Positions 1-9,897 are shown, counted from the stretch's first letter. The stretch is 64,000 nt of DNA from JAGOTP01 sp964600845 (GCA_964600845.1 CAZRJW010000001.1:16514-80513); one strand, 5' to 3'. The notes: generated from the letters alone by a model not told the origin. A program made the numbers and translations.

Positions 1-3000
1 GCTGAGAGGGCAATCCCATCACTTGCAAGCACACGCCAATAGTAGTCTCCATTTGTGAGCAGCTGTCCTTCGCCTCCCATTCCGTAGGCACCTCCTACTC
101 CAGGAGCCTGGCCAACCTGGAAAGACCTTGGTCCCTGTGCCGCAAAAGCTGATGAGTAGTTCACTAGGAGCGAAGAGAAGTCCTCTGTATCATCGATTTG
201 AATGATATAGGCGAGCTCATCAAGCACATCATCATCCGCTAACGTGAAGTTGAAGATCATCGTACCCGTACTCGTTGATGAACCATCTACAAGATCCGTC
301 GGACCGAGAGCGGAAGGCGTAGACGGAGCAATGTTTCCACCATCTGTTGTAAAGGCAACGATTCCGCTGCTTGTCGCGAGCACGTAGGCAGAGAAAGACC
401 CTGCATCAAGAGTACGCACACGCCAGTAGTACGATCCGGCTGTCAGAGGCTCACTCTCTGCCCCAACTGTATATACCCCCGTACCCGCTGCCTGGCCTAC
501 GAGGAAGCTGAAAGCTCCTTGCACGCCTAGATCAGAAGTGTAGTCAACAACCGGTGAAGAGAAGTCGAAGGTGTCATCAATTTGGATTTGGTACCCAACA
601 TCATCCATAGCATCCAAATCGCTCAGGTTGAAATAGAAATTTGGCGTAAGCGTGCTCGTCGTTGAACCATCCCATAAATCTTCTGGCCCGAGCGCGGAAG
701 GTTCGAACGGGGCATTGTTCGGCGGCGTAGCAAACGCCACAATCGACGTGGACGTTGCATCGGCCGTTACGGCATCCGCATCAACGTATGTTGTCTGAAT
801 ATCTCCATTAGCAACAAGATCAAGGAGCCCATCATCCGGCACCGCTATTCCACTCGCGGCAACCAATAACCCAGCCGCATTCGTAAAAATACCTGAAGAT
901 GGGGTTGTTTCTGTTAAGGTAATTGTCTCTGAATCTGCCCCTGCAGCTACTGTACTCGTGACAGTGATCATGACCGTTTCTTGCAGCGCTCCATCCAAGT
1001 TCAGACCTGAATCCTTCAACCTGACGTACACGGACTCCGTTGCATAGGTAGATGTCACCGCGTCTCCTGTACTCGACGTGAAAACGAGATAGTCGACATC
1101 ATAGTGAAGATGAGAGCCCGGTGGCGTGAAAATCAAACCTTCATTGACCAAATCTCCATCCGCCATGAATGACTGTGCATTCATATCGAGGGTTGCTCCA
1201 GCAGCGATCGTCGTCGTGGCTACAGTGGTGACCGTGTTATCGAGGAAATAAGACGTTGCCCCAACCAAACTCAGATTCCCGTAGGTCTCTGCGAAAATGG
1301 TAAATGGAGTGGTTGTTGTATACCGCACATGGGACAGAGCTCCGAAACTGTAGCTTCCTGCGCCTTGTGTATCGATCGTTCCATCAATATCGAGGAGAGA
1401 GCCAGCCCCCAAGGAAAATGACCCATGCGTCACGATAGAGCCTGTTGAGCTAACCGATGGACCAAAGCCCGGAGCACCTGCATCCGTGAAAACAACGAAC
1501 CCATGATTAACCCAGTCGCGTACATTCAAGCTCAGAGCTGTCTGGGTCAAGCCTAGGTTGTTAATGTTTAAGGTATTCCCGGACTCAACAGTCAATGTTC
1601 CGTTCACTGTCGCAGATATGTCCGAACCCGAAAGACTGGTTGAAGCTCTTCGAGCAATAAGATTGTGATAGTTCCAAGGCGCAATAAACTCCGCTCCTGT
1701 GTAAATAACCGTTCCACTTCCGGGGATAAACGTCCCTGTAGTCGTAAAGTCACTCATCAGCACAAACGTGGCTGAGCCGCCGTAGATGGACCCATTGTTC
1801 GTAATCGACAGAGTAGTCGTCGTAAAACCGGACTCAAGTTGAAGTTCACCGTTGTTTATAAGCTCCGCCATGAACTGAGTCGTACTCGCTCCAAGGTAGA
1901 TCGCTCCTGTCGAGGTCACTTGTCCAGCAAAATACAGCGGTGCATCGACCGCCGAAAACACCATATTTGATTGCACGGTCGTCGTTCCATGAACCGACAA
2001 GGGATCGGTTGCTACGATAAATTCGCCCGACGTCAGCGTGAGTGCATTCATGACCGTCGTTGAAGCAGTCAAGACAACTGCCCCCATTGGCTTATCTACA
2101 GTCATCGAATTCCACACTAAACCACTCACCGATTGACCGGCAGCCCCACTAAAATGGACGTCTACATTCGCAGAAGTGCTGAAATCGCCTGTGTTTACTA
2201 ACGCTCCACCGACATAGAGCGTACACGGGCCAGCACAGATAAGAGTACCGCTATTCGACAGGTCACCGCCGACCGCATTTGTATTTGAGATGCTACTTGT
2301 GAGAAGCACCGTACCATCATTGATGAAGTCACCTGAAATAACTACCGATAGGTTATTAAACGCGAAGCTAGAACCAGACTCGATGTACAGGTCGTTAGCA
2401 ATCGTAAACTGTCCTTGTGGGTAGGGTGACGACAAGCCCGTATTTACGACATCAAGATTGTAGAAGCTAGCCAAAGTAAAGTAGGCATCCCCCGCATCAC
2501 CCGTCATACGAACACGACCCGTTCCCGGGTCAACGGCTCCCGCACCGAGCCAGATGTTTCCCGTGCCTGTCATCGCCAGGGTCCCCGTCCCCCCATTCCA
2601 AGTCCCTGTGTTTGTAATTTGCACGCTACTTGTCGCATGCCCATCCGCCAAGGTGACGGTTCCATCGTTCGTAACGGCTCCATCAAATTGCCAGTCTGAG
2701 GTGGAGTTAAGCAAAAGCCCCCCAGAAAGAATATCGGTTGTTCCAACGACCGTCATCGCATGCGAGTCGGTAAAGAGCGTACCGCTAATCGATAAACTTC
2801 CAACGTTAATCGGAACGACGAGGTTCGTCGTCGTTGCCGCTGGAATCACGACATCGTCCCCCACTCCTGGCACTGCCAAACAAGACCAGTTATCGGCTAC
2901 GTTAAAGCTGTTCAATGCTTCCGTCGATGCGAATGTACAGGTGGCCGCCGATGCGGAATGAGAAAGACCGAGTACAGAAACCAGCATCAGCGCGAACACC

Positions 3001-3089
3001 CCCAATCCTCGTAGCACCCAAGGCTGTAGCATCTCCGTCCTGCGACCAACTGGCAGCGTTTTTTTCGTCGAAATGAAAGGGCTAAACAT
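1..3089 (-). CDS. Large secreted adhesin-like protein, C-terminus cut by window edge
   Basis: The minus frame is open from the ATG at 3089 to the window edge (about 1029 codons, no stop). The N-terminus has a charged stretch and then a hydrophobic segment ending in SHSASAA, a typical signal peptide. A second ATG at 3032 (MLQPWVLRG) would also keep the signal. The body is rich in Thr/Ser/Gly/Asn with recurring 'NxGT', 'TTTxxxGA' beta-strand patterns, as in beta-helix surface proteins. The last visible 200 residues hold two FN3/Ig-like modules of about 110 residues sharing YxIQIDDTxDFSS, VGQA and YYWRV. A surface or adhesion role is inferred from architecture; no catalytic motif was seen. Confidence 0.8.
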   Translation of the reverse strand, partial: MFSPFISTKKTLPVGRRTEMLQPWVLRGLGVFALMLVSVLGLSHSASAATCTFASTEALNSFNVADNWSCLAVPGVGDDVVIPAATTTNLVVPINVGSLSISGTLFTDSHAMTVVGTTDILSGGLLLNSTSDWQFDGAVTNDGTVTLADGHATSSVQITNTGTWNGGTGTLAMTGTGNIWLGAGAVDPGTGRVRMTGDAGDAYFTLASFYNLDVVNTGLSSPYPQGQFTIANDLYIESGSSFAFNNLSVVISGDFINDGTVLLTSSISNTNAVGGDLSNSGTLICAGPCTLYVGGALVNTGDFSTSANVDVHFSGAAGQSVSGLVWNSMTVDKPMGAVVLTASTTVMNALTLTSGEFIVATDPLSVHGTTTVQSNMVFSAVDAPLYFAGQVTSTGAIYLGASTTQFMAELINNGELQLESGFTTTTLSITNNGSIYGGSATFVLMSDFTTTGTFIPGSGTVIYTGAEFIAPWNYHNLIARRASTSLSGSDISATVNGTLTVESGNTLNINNLGLTQTALSLNVRDWVNHGFVVFTDAGAPGFGPSVSSTGSIVTHGSFSLGAGSLLDIDGTIDTQGAGSYSFGALSHVRYTTTTPFTIFAETYGNLSLVGATSYFLDNTVTTVATTTIAAGATLDMNAQSFMADGDLVNEGLIFTPPGSHLHYDVDYLVFTSSTGDAVTSTYATESVYVRLKDSGLNLDGALQETVMITVTSTVAAGADSETITLTETTPSSGIFTNAAGLLVAASGIAVPDDGLLDLVANGDIQTTYVDADAVTADATSTSIVAFATPPNNAPFEPSALGPEDLWDGSTTSTLTPNFYFNLSDLDAMDDVGYQIQIDDTFDFSSPVVDYTSDLGVQGAFSFLVGQAAGTGVYTVGAESEPLTAGSYYWRVRTLDAGSFSAYVLATSSGIVAFTTDGGNIAPSTPSALGPTDLVDGSSTSTGTMIFNFTLADDDVLDELAYIIQIDDTEDFSSLLVNYSSAFAAQGPRSFQVGQAPGVGGAYGMGGEGQLLTNGDYYWRVLASDGIALS

Positions 3090-3142
3090 AGATGCCCAAC
3101 ATCATACTAGATGCGTTCTACGAGCGCCATACCCTTAAACAC

Positions 3143-3176
3143 AAACACACCGCCCCTCTCAGGAGACGGTGTGTTT
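3143..3176 (-). terminator. Intrinsic terminator after the ileS-lipoprotein unit
   Basis: A perfect 10-bp stem (3143-3152 with 3167-3176) with a 14-nt loop. On the minus strand it is followed by a T-rich stretch. It lies 15 bp past the stop of the lipoprotein gene and separates it from the adhesin gene. Confidence 0.75.
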
Positions 3177-3190
3177 CGCCTGCCTCGGTC

Positions 3191-4021
3191 TTACCGAGGA
3201 ACCGTTACACTCGTGGCCTCTGTAATCGCTGTTTCAGATCCGGAGCCTAAGTCATAGGTGGATTTCACCATCCCTACACCCTCAACCCACCACTCTGTCC
3301 CTCGAATACTCGATCCCATCCCCAGATCGGTTGTCGCAAGGATTTTGAGCGCGTCATACTCACCCGCTGGAACACGCACACGCTCTGCCGCAACCGCGCG
3401 ACGCGTGATGGAGACGGTGAGGTCAATCGGTTCGCGTAATGGACTGTCTGGCCCAGGCGTCGTTGCTTCCATGCGAATATCGAATCCATTGCGCCATTCT
3501 GACCCAACGCGTACGTCCGCCGGAAGCATATCTCCACTTGAATTTCGCGTAACAACCCGGAATTGATTCGCTGCAGACCCACCCGCAACCCGTGAACCCA
3601 TGTCGATATAGGATCGCGCCATGAGCCCTCCGTTCGCACATTCGATCAATTGCTCAGATACAATCGGCGGCTGGTCAGGTGTTGAGGAGTCAAAGGTGGC
3701 TACCAACTTCGCAGTTGTCGCTGTTGCTTCCGTAACCTTCAGCACATATCCCCCCGAAGACACCCCTCCGATCGCGGTAAATTCGCTCCGATACCGAACC
3801 TCGTATCCAGGACGGAGAGGATAATACGGGTGATCGCACGCACCGCGTGCCACCATCGCCGCCCCACCCCGCGTTCCTTCCGCAGAAGGAACGACCGCCT
3901 CTGCGCCTGTGCCCGCTGCGGGGGCCGCAGGTGCCGGTTCACGGCTACAACCGGCGCCCAAGAGAACCAGTCCCCCCACCGCGAAGGCGGAGAAGGAGCG
4001 CATCAAAGATCGAGTGTGCAT
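3191..4021 (-). CDS. Putative lipoprotein of unknown function
   Basis: 276 aa. The N-terminus (MHTRSLMRSFS...LLGAGCS) is a lipoprotein signal with the lipobox Cys at residue 25, followed by an Ala/Pro-rich tether. The mature part looks all-beta: a YYPLRPGYEVRYR start, many alternating hydrophobic strands, and WWVEGVGMVKS near the end. That last motif recalls DUF3108/LolA-type beta-sandwich lipoproteins, but the resemblance is only suggestive. It sits 20 bp downstream of ileS on the same strand and is closed by a terminator, so the two are probably co-transcribed. Its function is not recognised. Confidence 0.75.
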   Translation of the reverse strand: MHTRSLMRSFSAFAVGGLVLLGAGCSREPAPAAPAAGTGAEAVVPSAEGTRGGAAMVARGACDHPYYPLRPGYEVRYRSEFTAIGGVSSGGYVLKVTEATATTAKLVATFDSSTPDQPPIVSEQLIECANGGLMARSYIDMGSRVAGGSAANQFRVVTRNSSGDMLPADVRVGSEWRNGFDIRMEATTPGPDSPLREPIDLTVSITRRAVAAERVRVPAGEYDALKILATTDLGMGSSIRGTEWWVEGVGMVKSTYDLGSGSETAITEATSVTVPR

Positions 4022-4041
4022 ATGCGAAATAATTCAAGAGT

Positions 4042-6981
4042 TTAGACTAAGCGTACCAAGTATACTTCTCCTTCCCCCACCTCCGCACGGACCGCTTCCG
4101 GCTCAGACAGGCCCGTCGCAGGCACGAGCTCACTCGCACGCACATCCTTCGCCAATTCTGTAGCGGATTCTTCAATCAATTGTTTAAGCTCTGCGTTCTG
4201 CGTTTCATACCCAAAACGCACGACATCCGCTGGCGAGAGACCTAGTTGCTTGCGATAGGCCATCATCTGACGCATCAGCTCACGCCGCAACCCCTTTTTG
4301 CGTAACTCTGGAGTAATCACCGTATCGAGCTCAACCGTATCTTCCGTCGCTTCGGCGGGAGCTTGCGCCAACTGGACCAACTCCACGTTCAATTCATCCC
4401 GTACGAGCGACATCAGGTCACCTTGATGCGCGAGACGCTGAACATCCTCCGCCGAGCGTACGAACAGCGTGACCTTCGCCAACGCCTGACGCACAGGAAT
4501 CTTGCTGACGTTACGTGCCTCCTGACCTTTCGAGACCATTTGACGTACCCAGACCATATCTTGCATCAACTTATCGTTGATATAGCGCTCTTGGACCTTT
4601 GGCCAGAACTCCAAATGCACCGAGCTCTTCTGTCCACCGATGTCGAGATAGATCCGCTCCGCGATAAAGGGCATGAACGGGGCAATCATCTTTGAAAACT
4701 CTTCGAGGATTTCTTTCAATGTTCGAAGTGCATCCAGGCGTTCATACTCATGCTCGGACTTAAAGCGCTCACGCGAACGGCGCAACCACCAGGTGGAGAG
4801 ATCATCCACAAACCCACGCAACGGACGGGTCGCGACCGCTAGTTCATAGCCATCCATCGCCTTCGTCACATCTGCAAGCAACTGGTTGTACCGTGAGTAG
4901 AGCCAGCGATCGAGCACATGCGCACTCCGTGGCATCGTGATTTCTACGCGCTGATCTTTTGCGTATGTTTCGTAGAATGTTTTGACGTTCCAGAGGAGGT
5001 TCAAGAACCCACGCACCACGGATTGCAGATCGCGTTCAGAGAAGCTTGGAGATTCACCTTCCACAACCGTCGAAGACAGCATGTAATACCGAAGCGCATC
5101 TGCTCCATGCGTCACGAGGACATGCCATGGATCAGGGTAGTTTTTCAACTTCTTCGACATCTTTTTTCCATCTTCCGCCATCAACAAACCCGTAACAATC
5201 ACGTCCTTAAAGGCAGGCTTATCAAACAAGGCCGTCGATAACACGTGGAGGTTATAAAACCACCCACGCGTCTGATCTTGCGCTTCCCCGATGAAGTCTG
5301 CTGGGAAATGTTGTTCGAACCATTTTTTATTTTCGAATGGATAATGCACCGAGGCCACCGGCATACTCCCCGATTCAAACCAACAATCGAAGACTTCTGG
5401 AATGCGCTTCTGCTCGCCCCCGCAGGCGCATGATAATACAATATCATCAATCATCGGACGGTGGGCATCGAATTCCGCAGGGAACGTTTCTGCTTTTGCC
5501 TTTTCTTTCAATTCTTGGACGGATCCGATCACCGTACGCTCGGAACAACTCATACACTCCCAGACAGGAATCGGAGATCCCCAATACCGACTGCGAGAAA
5601 TATTCCAATCTGGCGCCGAATCAAGTCCACGTCCAAAACGCCCTTCCTTGAAGTGCTCCGGATGCCACTGAATTTTTTCTGCCGTCTTCAACATGGCAGG
5701 TTTTAGCTGCGTTACGTTCACGAACCACGCTTCCTGCGCCTTATACAGAAGAGGCGTATCACAGCGCCAACAGATGGCGACGCTATGCGTAATCTTTTCC
5801 TCGCGGAAAAGCAGCCCACGCTGAACTAAATCTTCGATCACGATTGGATTCGCTTCACTCGTTTTTCTGCCACCTAACAGGCCACAAGCCGAAATAAATA
5901 CGCCTTCATCATTCAACGTCTGTAGAATGGGGAGGTTTTTTGCTTTTCCAACCTGCAAGTCCTCTTCGCCAAAGGCAGGAGCGGTGTGCACAATCCCCGT
6001 TCCATCGCTTGCTGTGACATGCTCTCCCGTAACCACGCGGAAACCATTTCCTTCGACAGGAAGATACGAATAGAGCGCTTCGTACGTTTTTTCTTCCAGC
6101 TCTTTTCCTGTCCAACGCGCCAGCACCGTCACTTCCACCCCTTGGAAGACATCTGCGACACGCGCCTCCGCCAGAATAAGCACGTCCTCACTTCCCGCAG
6201 CCGTCACAGCGACATAGGTCAACTCCGGATGCACGCTTAAACCTGTATTTGCTGGCAGAGTCCAAGGCGTAGTTGTCCACGCTAAGAAGTAGGCCTTCTT
6301 TCCCTCAATCTGCGCCAGGTCACCCGTTGCTGGAAATTTAACATAGACAGCCGGGTCTTCTCGCTCGATATAGGAATTCCCCATCGCAACCTCAAAGTTT
6401 GAAATCGGCGTCGCACAGCGTGGGCAATACAAGGAGACTCGAAAACCTTTATAGATATGCTCCTTTTTATAGAGCTCAGAAAAGACCCACCAAACAGACT
6501 CGATGTAATTCGTATCCATCGTCTTATACGAATCCTCAAATTCAACCCAACGCCCAAGACGGTCGATGTATTTACCCCATTCTTTTTCGTACGCAAAAAT
6601 CGCTGTCCGACAGGCGGCGTTAAACTTATCGATCCCGTGAGCTTCGATCTCTTTCTTTGAACCAAGCTTTAATTCTTTTTCAATAATGTTCTCAATCGGC
6701 AACCCATGACAATCCCAACCCCACTTTCTTGGAACGCGATAGCCTTGCATCGTCCAATAGCGAGGAACCGCATCTTTGATCGTCGACTGAAGCAAGTGTC
6801 CGTAGTGCGGAAGTCCGGTTGCAAACGGAGGTCCGTCATAAAACGTGAAGATTTTATCCGCAGGGCGTTCGTCAATACTCCGCTCAAAAATGCGTTCAGC
6901 AGCCCAATGGGCCGAGATCCCCTCTTCGATCGAAGGGAAAAGGGGCTTTCTTTCAGGGGAAGAGGAGGGAGGAGCAGACAT
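4042..6981 (-). CDS. ileS: Isoleucyl-tRNA synthetase, eukaryote-like type
   Basis: 979 aa from the ATG at 6981 (MSAPPSSS); the frame extends 15 codons further up but lacks a better start. The enzyme charges tRNA-Ile with isoleucine. The class I signatures are present: FYDGPPFATGLPHYGHLL (HIGH motif written HYGH), GWDCHGLPIE, the CP1 editing domain in the middle and KMSKK. The FYDGPPFATG...HYGH form and a C-terminus without the CxxC zinc knuckle of the E. coli enzyme match the eukaryote-like type 2 IleRS. Members of that type are known for low mupirocin sensitivity; that is family knowledge, not tested here. Its 5' end lies 69 bp from the divergent rpiB start. Confidence 0.95.
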   Translation of the reverse strand: MSAPPSSSPERKPLFPSIEEGISAHWAAERIFERSIDERPADKIFTFYDGPPFATGLPHYGHLLQSTIKDAVPRYWTMQGYRVPRKWGWDCHGLPIENIIEKELKLGSKKEIEAHGIDKFNAACRTAIFAYEKEWGKYIDRLGRWVEFEDSYKTMDTNYIESVWWVFSELYKKEHIYKGFRVSLYCPRCATPISNFEVAMGNSYIEREDPAVYVKFPATGDLAQIEGKKAYFLAWTTTPWTLPANTGLSVHPELTYVAVTAAGSEDVLILAEARVADVFQGVEVTVLARWTGKELEEKTYEALYSYLPVEGNGFRVVTGEHVTASDGTGIVHTAPAFGEEDLQVGKAKNLPILQTLNDEGVFISACGLLGGRKTSEANPIVIEDLVQRGLLFREEKITHSVAICWRCDTPLLYKAQEAWFVNVTQLKPAMLKTAEKIQWHPEHFKEGRFGRGLDSAPDWNISRSRYWGSPIPVWECMSCSERTVIGSVQELKEKAKAETFPAEFDAHRPMIDDIVLSCACGGEQKRIPEVFDCWFESGSMPVASVHYPFENKKWFEQHFPADFIGEAQDQTRGWFYNLHVLSTALFDKPAFKDVIVTGLLMAEDGKKMSKKLKNYPDPWHVLVTHGADALRYYMLSSTVVEGESPSFSERDLQSVVRGFLNLLWNVKTFYETYAKDQRVEITMPRSAHVLDRWLYSRYNQLLADVTKAMDGYELAVATRPLRGFVDDLSTWWLRRSRERFKSEHEYERLDALRTLKEILEEFSKMIAPFMPFIAERIYLDIGGQKSSVHLEFWPKVQERYINDKLMQDMVWVRQMVSKGQEARNVSKIPVRQALAKVTLFVRSAEDVQRLAHQGDLMSLVRDELNVELVQLAQAPAEATEDTVELDTVITPELRKKGLRRELMRQMMAYRKQLGLSPADVVRFGYETQNAELKQLIEESATELAKDVRASELVPATGLSEPEAVRAEVGEGEVYLVRLV

Positions 6982-7050
6982 AGACGTGAGTAGACTAAGG
7001 ATGCGGGGAACTCGGCACTTGGTCAAGGAAGTGTGCTAGCATTCTCCCAT

Positions 7051-7509
7051 ATGTCGTTTCTCCCCCCTCGGGTCGTCGTTGGCGCCGATCATGCTGGCCA
7101 TGAATTAAAGCAGGTGCTAGTCCCCCTCCTAAAAGAACGTGGTTTTGAAGTTGAGGACCTTTCGCCGACCGTTGAACCCGGCGATGACTACCCCGTGATC
7201 GCCCACCGGGTCGCGGAACAGGTCGCCGCCAGCCAAGGCCAGGTCTGGGGAGCGTTGCTTTGCGGCAGCGGCATTGGGGTCAGTATTGAAGCAAATCGCC
7301 ATCCTGGTATACGCGCCGCCCTCGTTCGAACTGCAGAAGACGCTCGCGGAGCCCGCTTGGATGATCATGCGAATGTCTTGGAGCTTGGCGGCCGAGTCAC
7401 CCAACCAACTGATCTACCAGCTATTTTAGACGCCTGGATCAACACAGAACCATCCTCCGACCCACGACACCTTCGACGTATCGCTGAAATCGACCATCCC
7501 TCCCTCTAA
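7051..7509 (+). CDS. rpiB: Ribose-5-phosphate isomerase B
   Basis: 152 aa. It interconverts ribose-5-phosphate and ribulose-5-phosphate in the non-oxidative pentose phosphate pathway. RpiB/LacAB landmarks: GADHAGHELK at the N-terminus (phosphate-binding His), VEPGDDYP, then CGSGIGVSIEANR with the catalytic Cys, and NVLELGGRV. The ATG at 7051 begins MSFLPPRVVVGADH; a GTG six codons upstream is less likely. It stands first in a plus-strand run with an rpe-like gene 6 bp behind, so two consecutive steps around ribulose-5-phosphate are encoded together. Confidence 0.93.
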   Translation: MSFLPPRVVVGADHAGHELKQVLVPLLKERGFEVEDLSPTVEPGDDYPVIAHRVAEQVAASQGQVWGALLCGSGIGVSIEANRHPGIRAALVRTAEDARGARLDDHANVLELGGRVTQPTDLPAILDAWINTEPSSDPRHLRRIAEIDHPSL

Positions 7510-7515
7510 TCTTCT

Positions 7516-8202
7516 ATGCATCTCAACACAAAAACCGTTTACCTCTCCCCCTACCAAATCTTGCCCACCATTCTTGAGCAGACCCCTGAAGCCTGCCGCG
7601 AGAAAATTCGCATCGCTGAAACCGCCTCCAAGTGGATTCAGTGGGATATTATGGACGGGAAATTCGTCCCAAATACCACCTGGCATGATCCAAGTGCGGT
7701 AAAGAACTGGTCCATCCATGCGAAAATCGAGCTTGATCTGATGGTCGAAGATCCCGTAGCTATGATTGGACGCTGGCAAAACGTCCACGCGTTCCGCCGG
7801 GCCGTCTGGCATATCGAGGCTGATATCGATCATTCGAGTTTGATTTATCAGGTCAAAGATCAGGGCCGCGAAGTCGGTCTCGCGATTTCGCCCGGGACTT
7901 CACTCATGGACCTCACGCCCTACCTTGAATTCTTAGATGTGGTGCAGGTGATGGGGGTACAGCCAGGCAAGAGCGGTCAGCCGTTGCTTCCTGCGACCGC
8001 TGACACAGTGCGCGCCCTTCATAAAATGGCACCTGAACTCACGATCAGCGTGGATGGTGGCGTGAATGATAAGACCATTCTCCCGCTTGCCAAAGCAGGC
8101 GCATCTCACTTCTGCATGAACAGCGCCTTTTATACGCACGCTTTTCCACGCGACTTCCTCTACGGCCAGCTGGATCGACTCGAACATTTAAAGCTACAAT
8201 AG
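7516..8202 (+). CDS. Ribulose-phosphate 3-epimerase-like TIM barrel
   Basis: 228 aa, the normal length for Rpe. The family order is kept: IQWDIMDGKFVPN, ELDLMVEDP, WHIEAD, LAISPGT, VQVMGVQPGKSGQ and ISVDGGVN. In standard Rpe the catalytic metal is held by two His and two Asp. Here the first His position is Gln42 and the His of the usual D-V-H-L-M is Asp74, while Asp44 and Asp180 remain. The context (6 bp after rpiB, transketolase nearby) supports epimerisation of ribulose-5-phosphate and xylulose-5-phosphate, but with altered ligands the metal or substrate may differ. No gene symbol is given for that reason. Confidence 0.8.
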   Translation: MHLNTKTVYLSPYQILPTILEQTPEACREKIRIAETASKWIQWDIMDGKFVPNTTWHDPSAVKNWSIHAKIELDLMVEDPVAMIGRWQNVHAFRRAVWHIEADIDHSSLIYQVKDQGREVGLAISPGTSLMDLTPYLEFLDVVQVMGVQPGKSGQPLLPATADTVRALHKMAPELTISVDGGVNDKTILPLAKAGASHFCMNSAFYTHAFPRDFLYGQLDRLEHLKLQ

Positions 8203-8209
8203 CCTTCAT

Positions 8210-9421
8210 ATGATGAACCTTCGCACCCTGCTTCTCGGTGTCGGCGTCTTGAGCCTTGCTCTCGTGCTCAGCCATGCTCCTTCCGTCCACGCAGCAGCCC
8301 TTACAAGCGGCAGCTTAGTCAAAGCCTCCGGACCCGCCGTCTATTACTTCTCAGAAAATGGAACGCGCTACGCCTTCCCTGATCTGTCGACCTACAACAG
8401 CTGGTATTCAGATTTCAGTACCATTCAAACCATCACCGACTCTGAACTTGCCCAGATCCCCTTTGGTGGACTCGTCACGATCCGCCCAGGCACGCGTATG
8501 GTGAAGATCCAAACAGATCCTCGCGTCTACGCCGTCGCTCGTGGCGGCGTGTTGCGCTGGGTGCAGACAGAAGCCCTTGCCCGCGCGCTGTATGGTGACG
8601 CCTGGAATCGCACCGTCAGCGATGTCCCTGACGCCTTTTTCACCAACTACCGTATTCAAAACGAAATCGTAGTATCGAGTGATTTCTCCGCTTCCAGCGA
8701 ACAATCAGCAGCGGCGACGATTGATGCGGACGTGAGAGCACGTGTGACCGCACCAACGCCAACCGCACCCGTAGCAACATCCACGCCTGCGACACCGGTC
8801 GCAACGACAACACCTGCAACACCTCCTTCAGCGCCTGCGACACCAACTTCAACCCTAGCCTTCGCTGGACGTCTCGACATTCTTTCGAGTGGTCCTTACA
8901 GCCCAGGCGCGATCGTAACCGTCCTCGGCGCCGTGACCCGCGGCTTCGTTGATCATATCTCTCTTTCCTACGGCACAAGTACCGCCCTGGCACGCTGCAC
9001 CACTAGCCCCTGTCGCTCCGATCTTACTGTTCCAAACGCGCGTACGACCTCAACCATTCCGCTCCGCGCTGTATTTAGCACGGGCGAAGGAGAAACCCTT
9101 GTCTCGACAACCGCTACCAAAGAGTTGGTCATCCTTCCGAATCGCATCTCCTCTGAAATCCGCATCCTGCGACAGTCTCAAGTTCTCTACGGAGCTTCTC
9201 GCGTGATTCGAGTTGAGGTTGATTCAAGTCTCGAAGCCCGACAGATCAAGCTCTACATGGACGACGTGATGATCAAAGAATGTACCGGTGCGCAAAGCTG
9301 TGAATCCTACGAAAACGAAACGTCTCCCGGAGGAACAACTCACACCTTGTATGCCGTTGTCACGGACCCTGATTACCGATTCGTCTACAGCGAACTCTCT
9401 ACCTTCCAGGTTGTACAATAG
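8210..9421 (+). CDS. Secreted protein with CPR-type surface module and Ig-like tail
   Basis: 403 aa with a signal peptide ending SVHAA near residue 28. Residues about 30-155 form a module that recurs in the protein at 9898-10692: SGSLVKASGPAVYYF, RYAFP, SWYSDFSTI, VTIRPGTRMVKI, TDPRVYAV, LRWV, ALYG and DAFFTNY. A Pro/Thr-rich linker (about 180-215) follows, then a beta-rich C-terminal half with paired Cys (RCTTSPCR, KECTGAQSC) that could form disulfides. The start is ATGATG at 8210, 7 bp after the rpe-like gene. The module has no function known to me; an envelope role is inferred from the signal and the layout. Confidence 0.8.
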   Translation: MMNLRTLLLGVGVLSLALVLSHAPSVHAAALTSGSLVKASGPAVYYFSENGTRYAFPDLSTYNSWYSDFSTIQTITDSELAQIPFGGLVTIRPGTRMVKIQTDPRVYAVARGGVLRWVQTEALARALYGDAWNRTVSDVPDAFFTNYRIQNEIVVSSDFSASSEQSAAATIDADVRARVTAPTPTAPVATSTPATPVATTTPATPPSAPATPTSTLAFAGRLDILSSGPYSPGAIVTVLGAVTRGFVDHISLSYGTSTALARCTTSPCRSDLTVPNARTTSTIPLRAVFSTGEGETLVSTTATKELVILPNRISSEIRILRQSQVLYGASRVIRVEVDSSLEARQIKLYMDDVMIKECTGAQSCESYENETSPGGTTHTLYAVVTDPDYRFVYSELSTFQVVQ

Positions 9422-9447
9422 ACGCGGGCGTGGCTAAATCGAGAGGT

Positions 9448-9861
9448 ATGCCGAACACCTCTCTCCAGAAGACCGACTTCTCCGTCTTCCTTCAAGACAC
9501 ACAAACGCTACTTGATCGGTGCATGTCACTGCTCAAAAGCAAATCGAACGATTATGCTGAAGGGAGCGATGCCTTCGTCAACTTTAAGACTGCTGCCCAA
9601 ATTGCCGGGATCTCACCCGAGCAAACGCTGTTAACATTGCTCGGAATGAAGATCTCGCGTTTGACGCAGCTCATTGGAAAAGGCAAGCGCGCCAAAAACG
9701 AGTCCGTTGAAGACACAATGCTCGATATCATCAACTACGTAGCCCTTCTTCGTGGTATGATGCAAGAGCAGGAGAATCCTCCTACCCCGTCTGTTGCGGC
9801 ATCTTCAGAACAGACATTAGGGACCTATAGCCAATCTGCTCCGAACCTACTGCAGCAATAA
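9448..9861 (+). CDS. DUF1599/Nmad1-like protein, possible nucleotide-modification partner
   Basis: 137 aa from ATG 9448; an in-frame GTG at 9430 would add six residues. Mainly helical. The pattern KSKSNDYAEGSDAFVNFK, LGMKISRLTQLI, ESVEDTMLDIINYVALL resembles DUF1599 (nucleotide modification associated domain 1), which overlaps in style with MazG-like NTP pyrophosphohydrolases: an acidic and Asn-rich first helix and a second helix with E-D-x-x-x-D. The last 30 residues are low-complexity Pro/Ser/Gln. It lies between the two module-sharing secreted proteins, which does not explain its role. A cytosolic nucleotide-related function is inferred from family likeness only. Confidence 0.6.
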   Translation: MPNTSLQKTDFSVFLQDTQTLLDRCMSLLKSKSNDYAEGSDAFVNFKTAAQIAGISPEQTLLTLLGMKISRLTQLIGKGKRAKNESVEDTMLDIINYVALLRGMMQEQENPPTPSVAASSEQTLGTYSQSAPNLLQQ

Positions 9862-9897
9862 ATCATTATTGATGAGTGTCTTGCACTCCTCTTTTAT

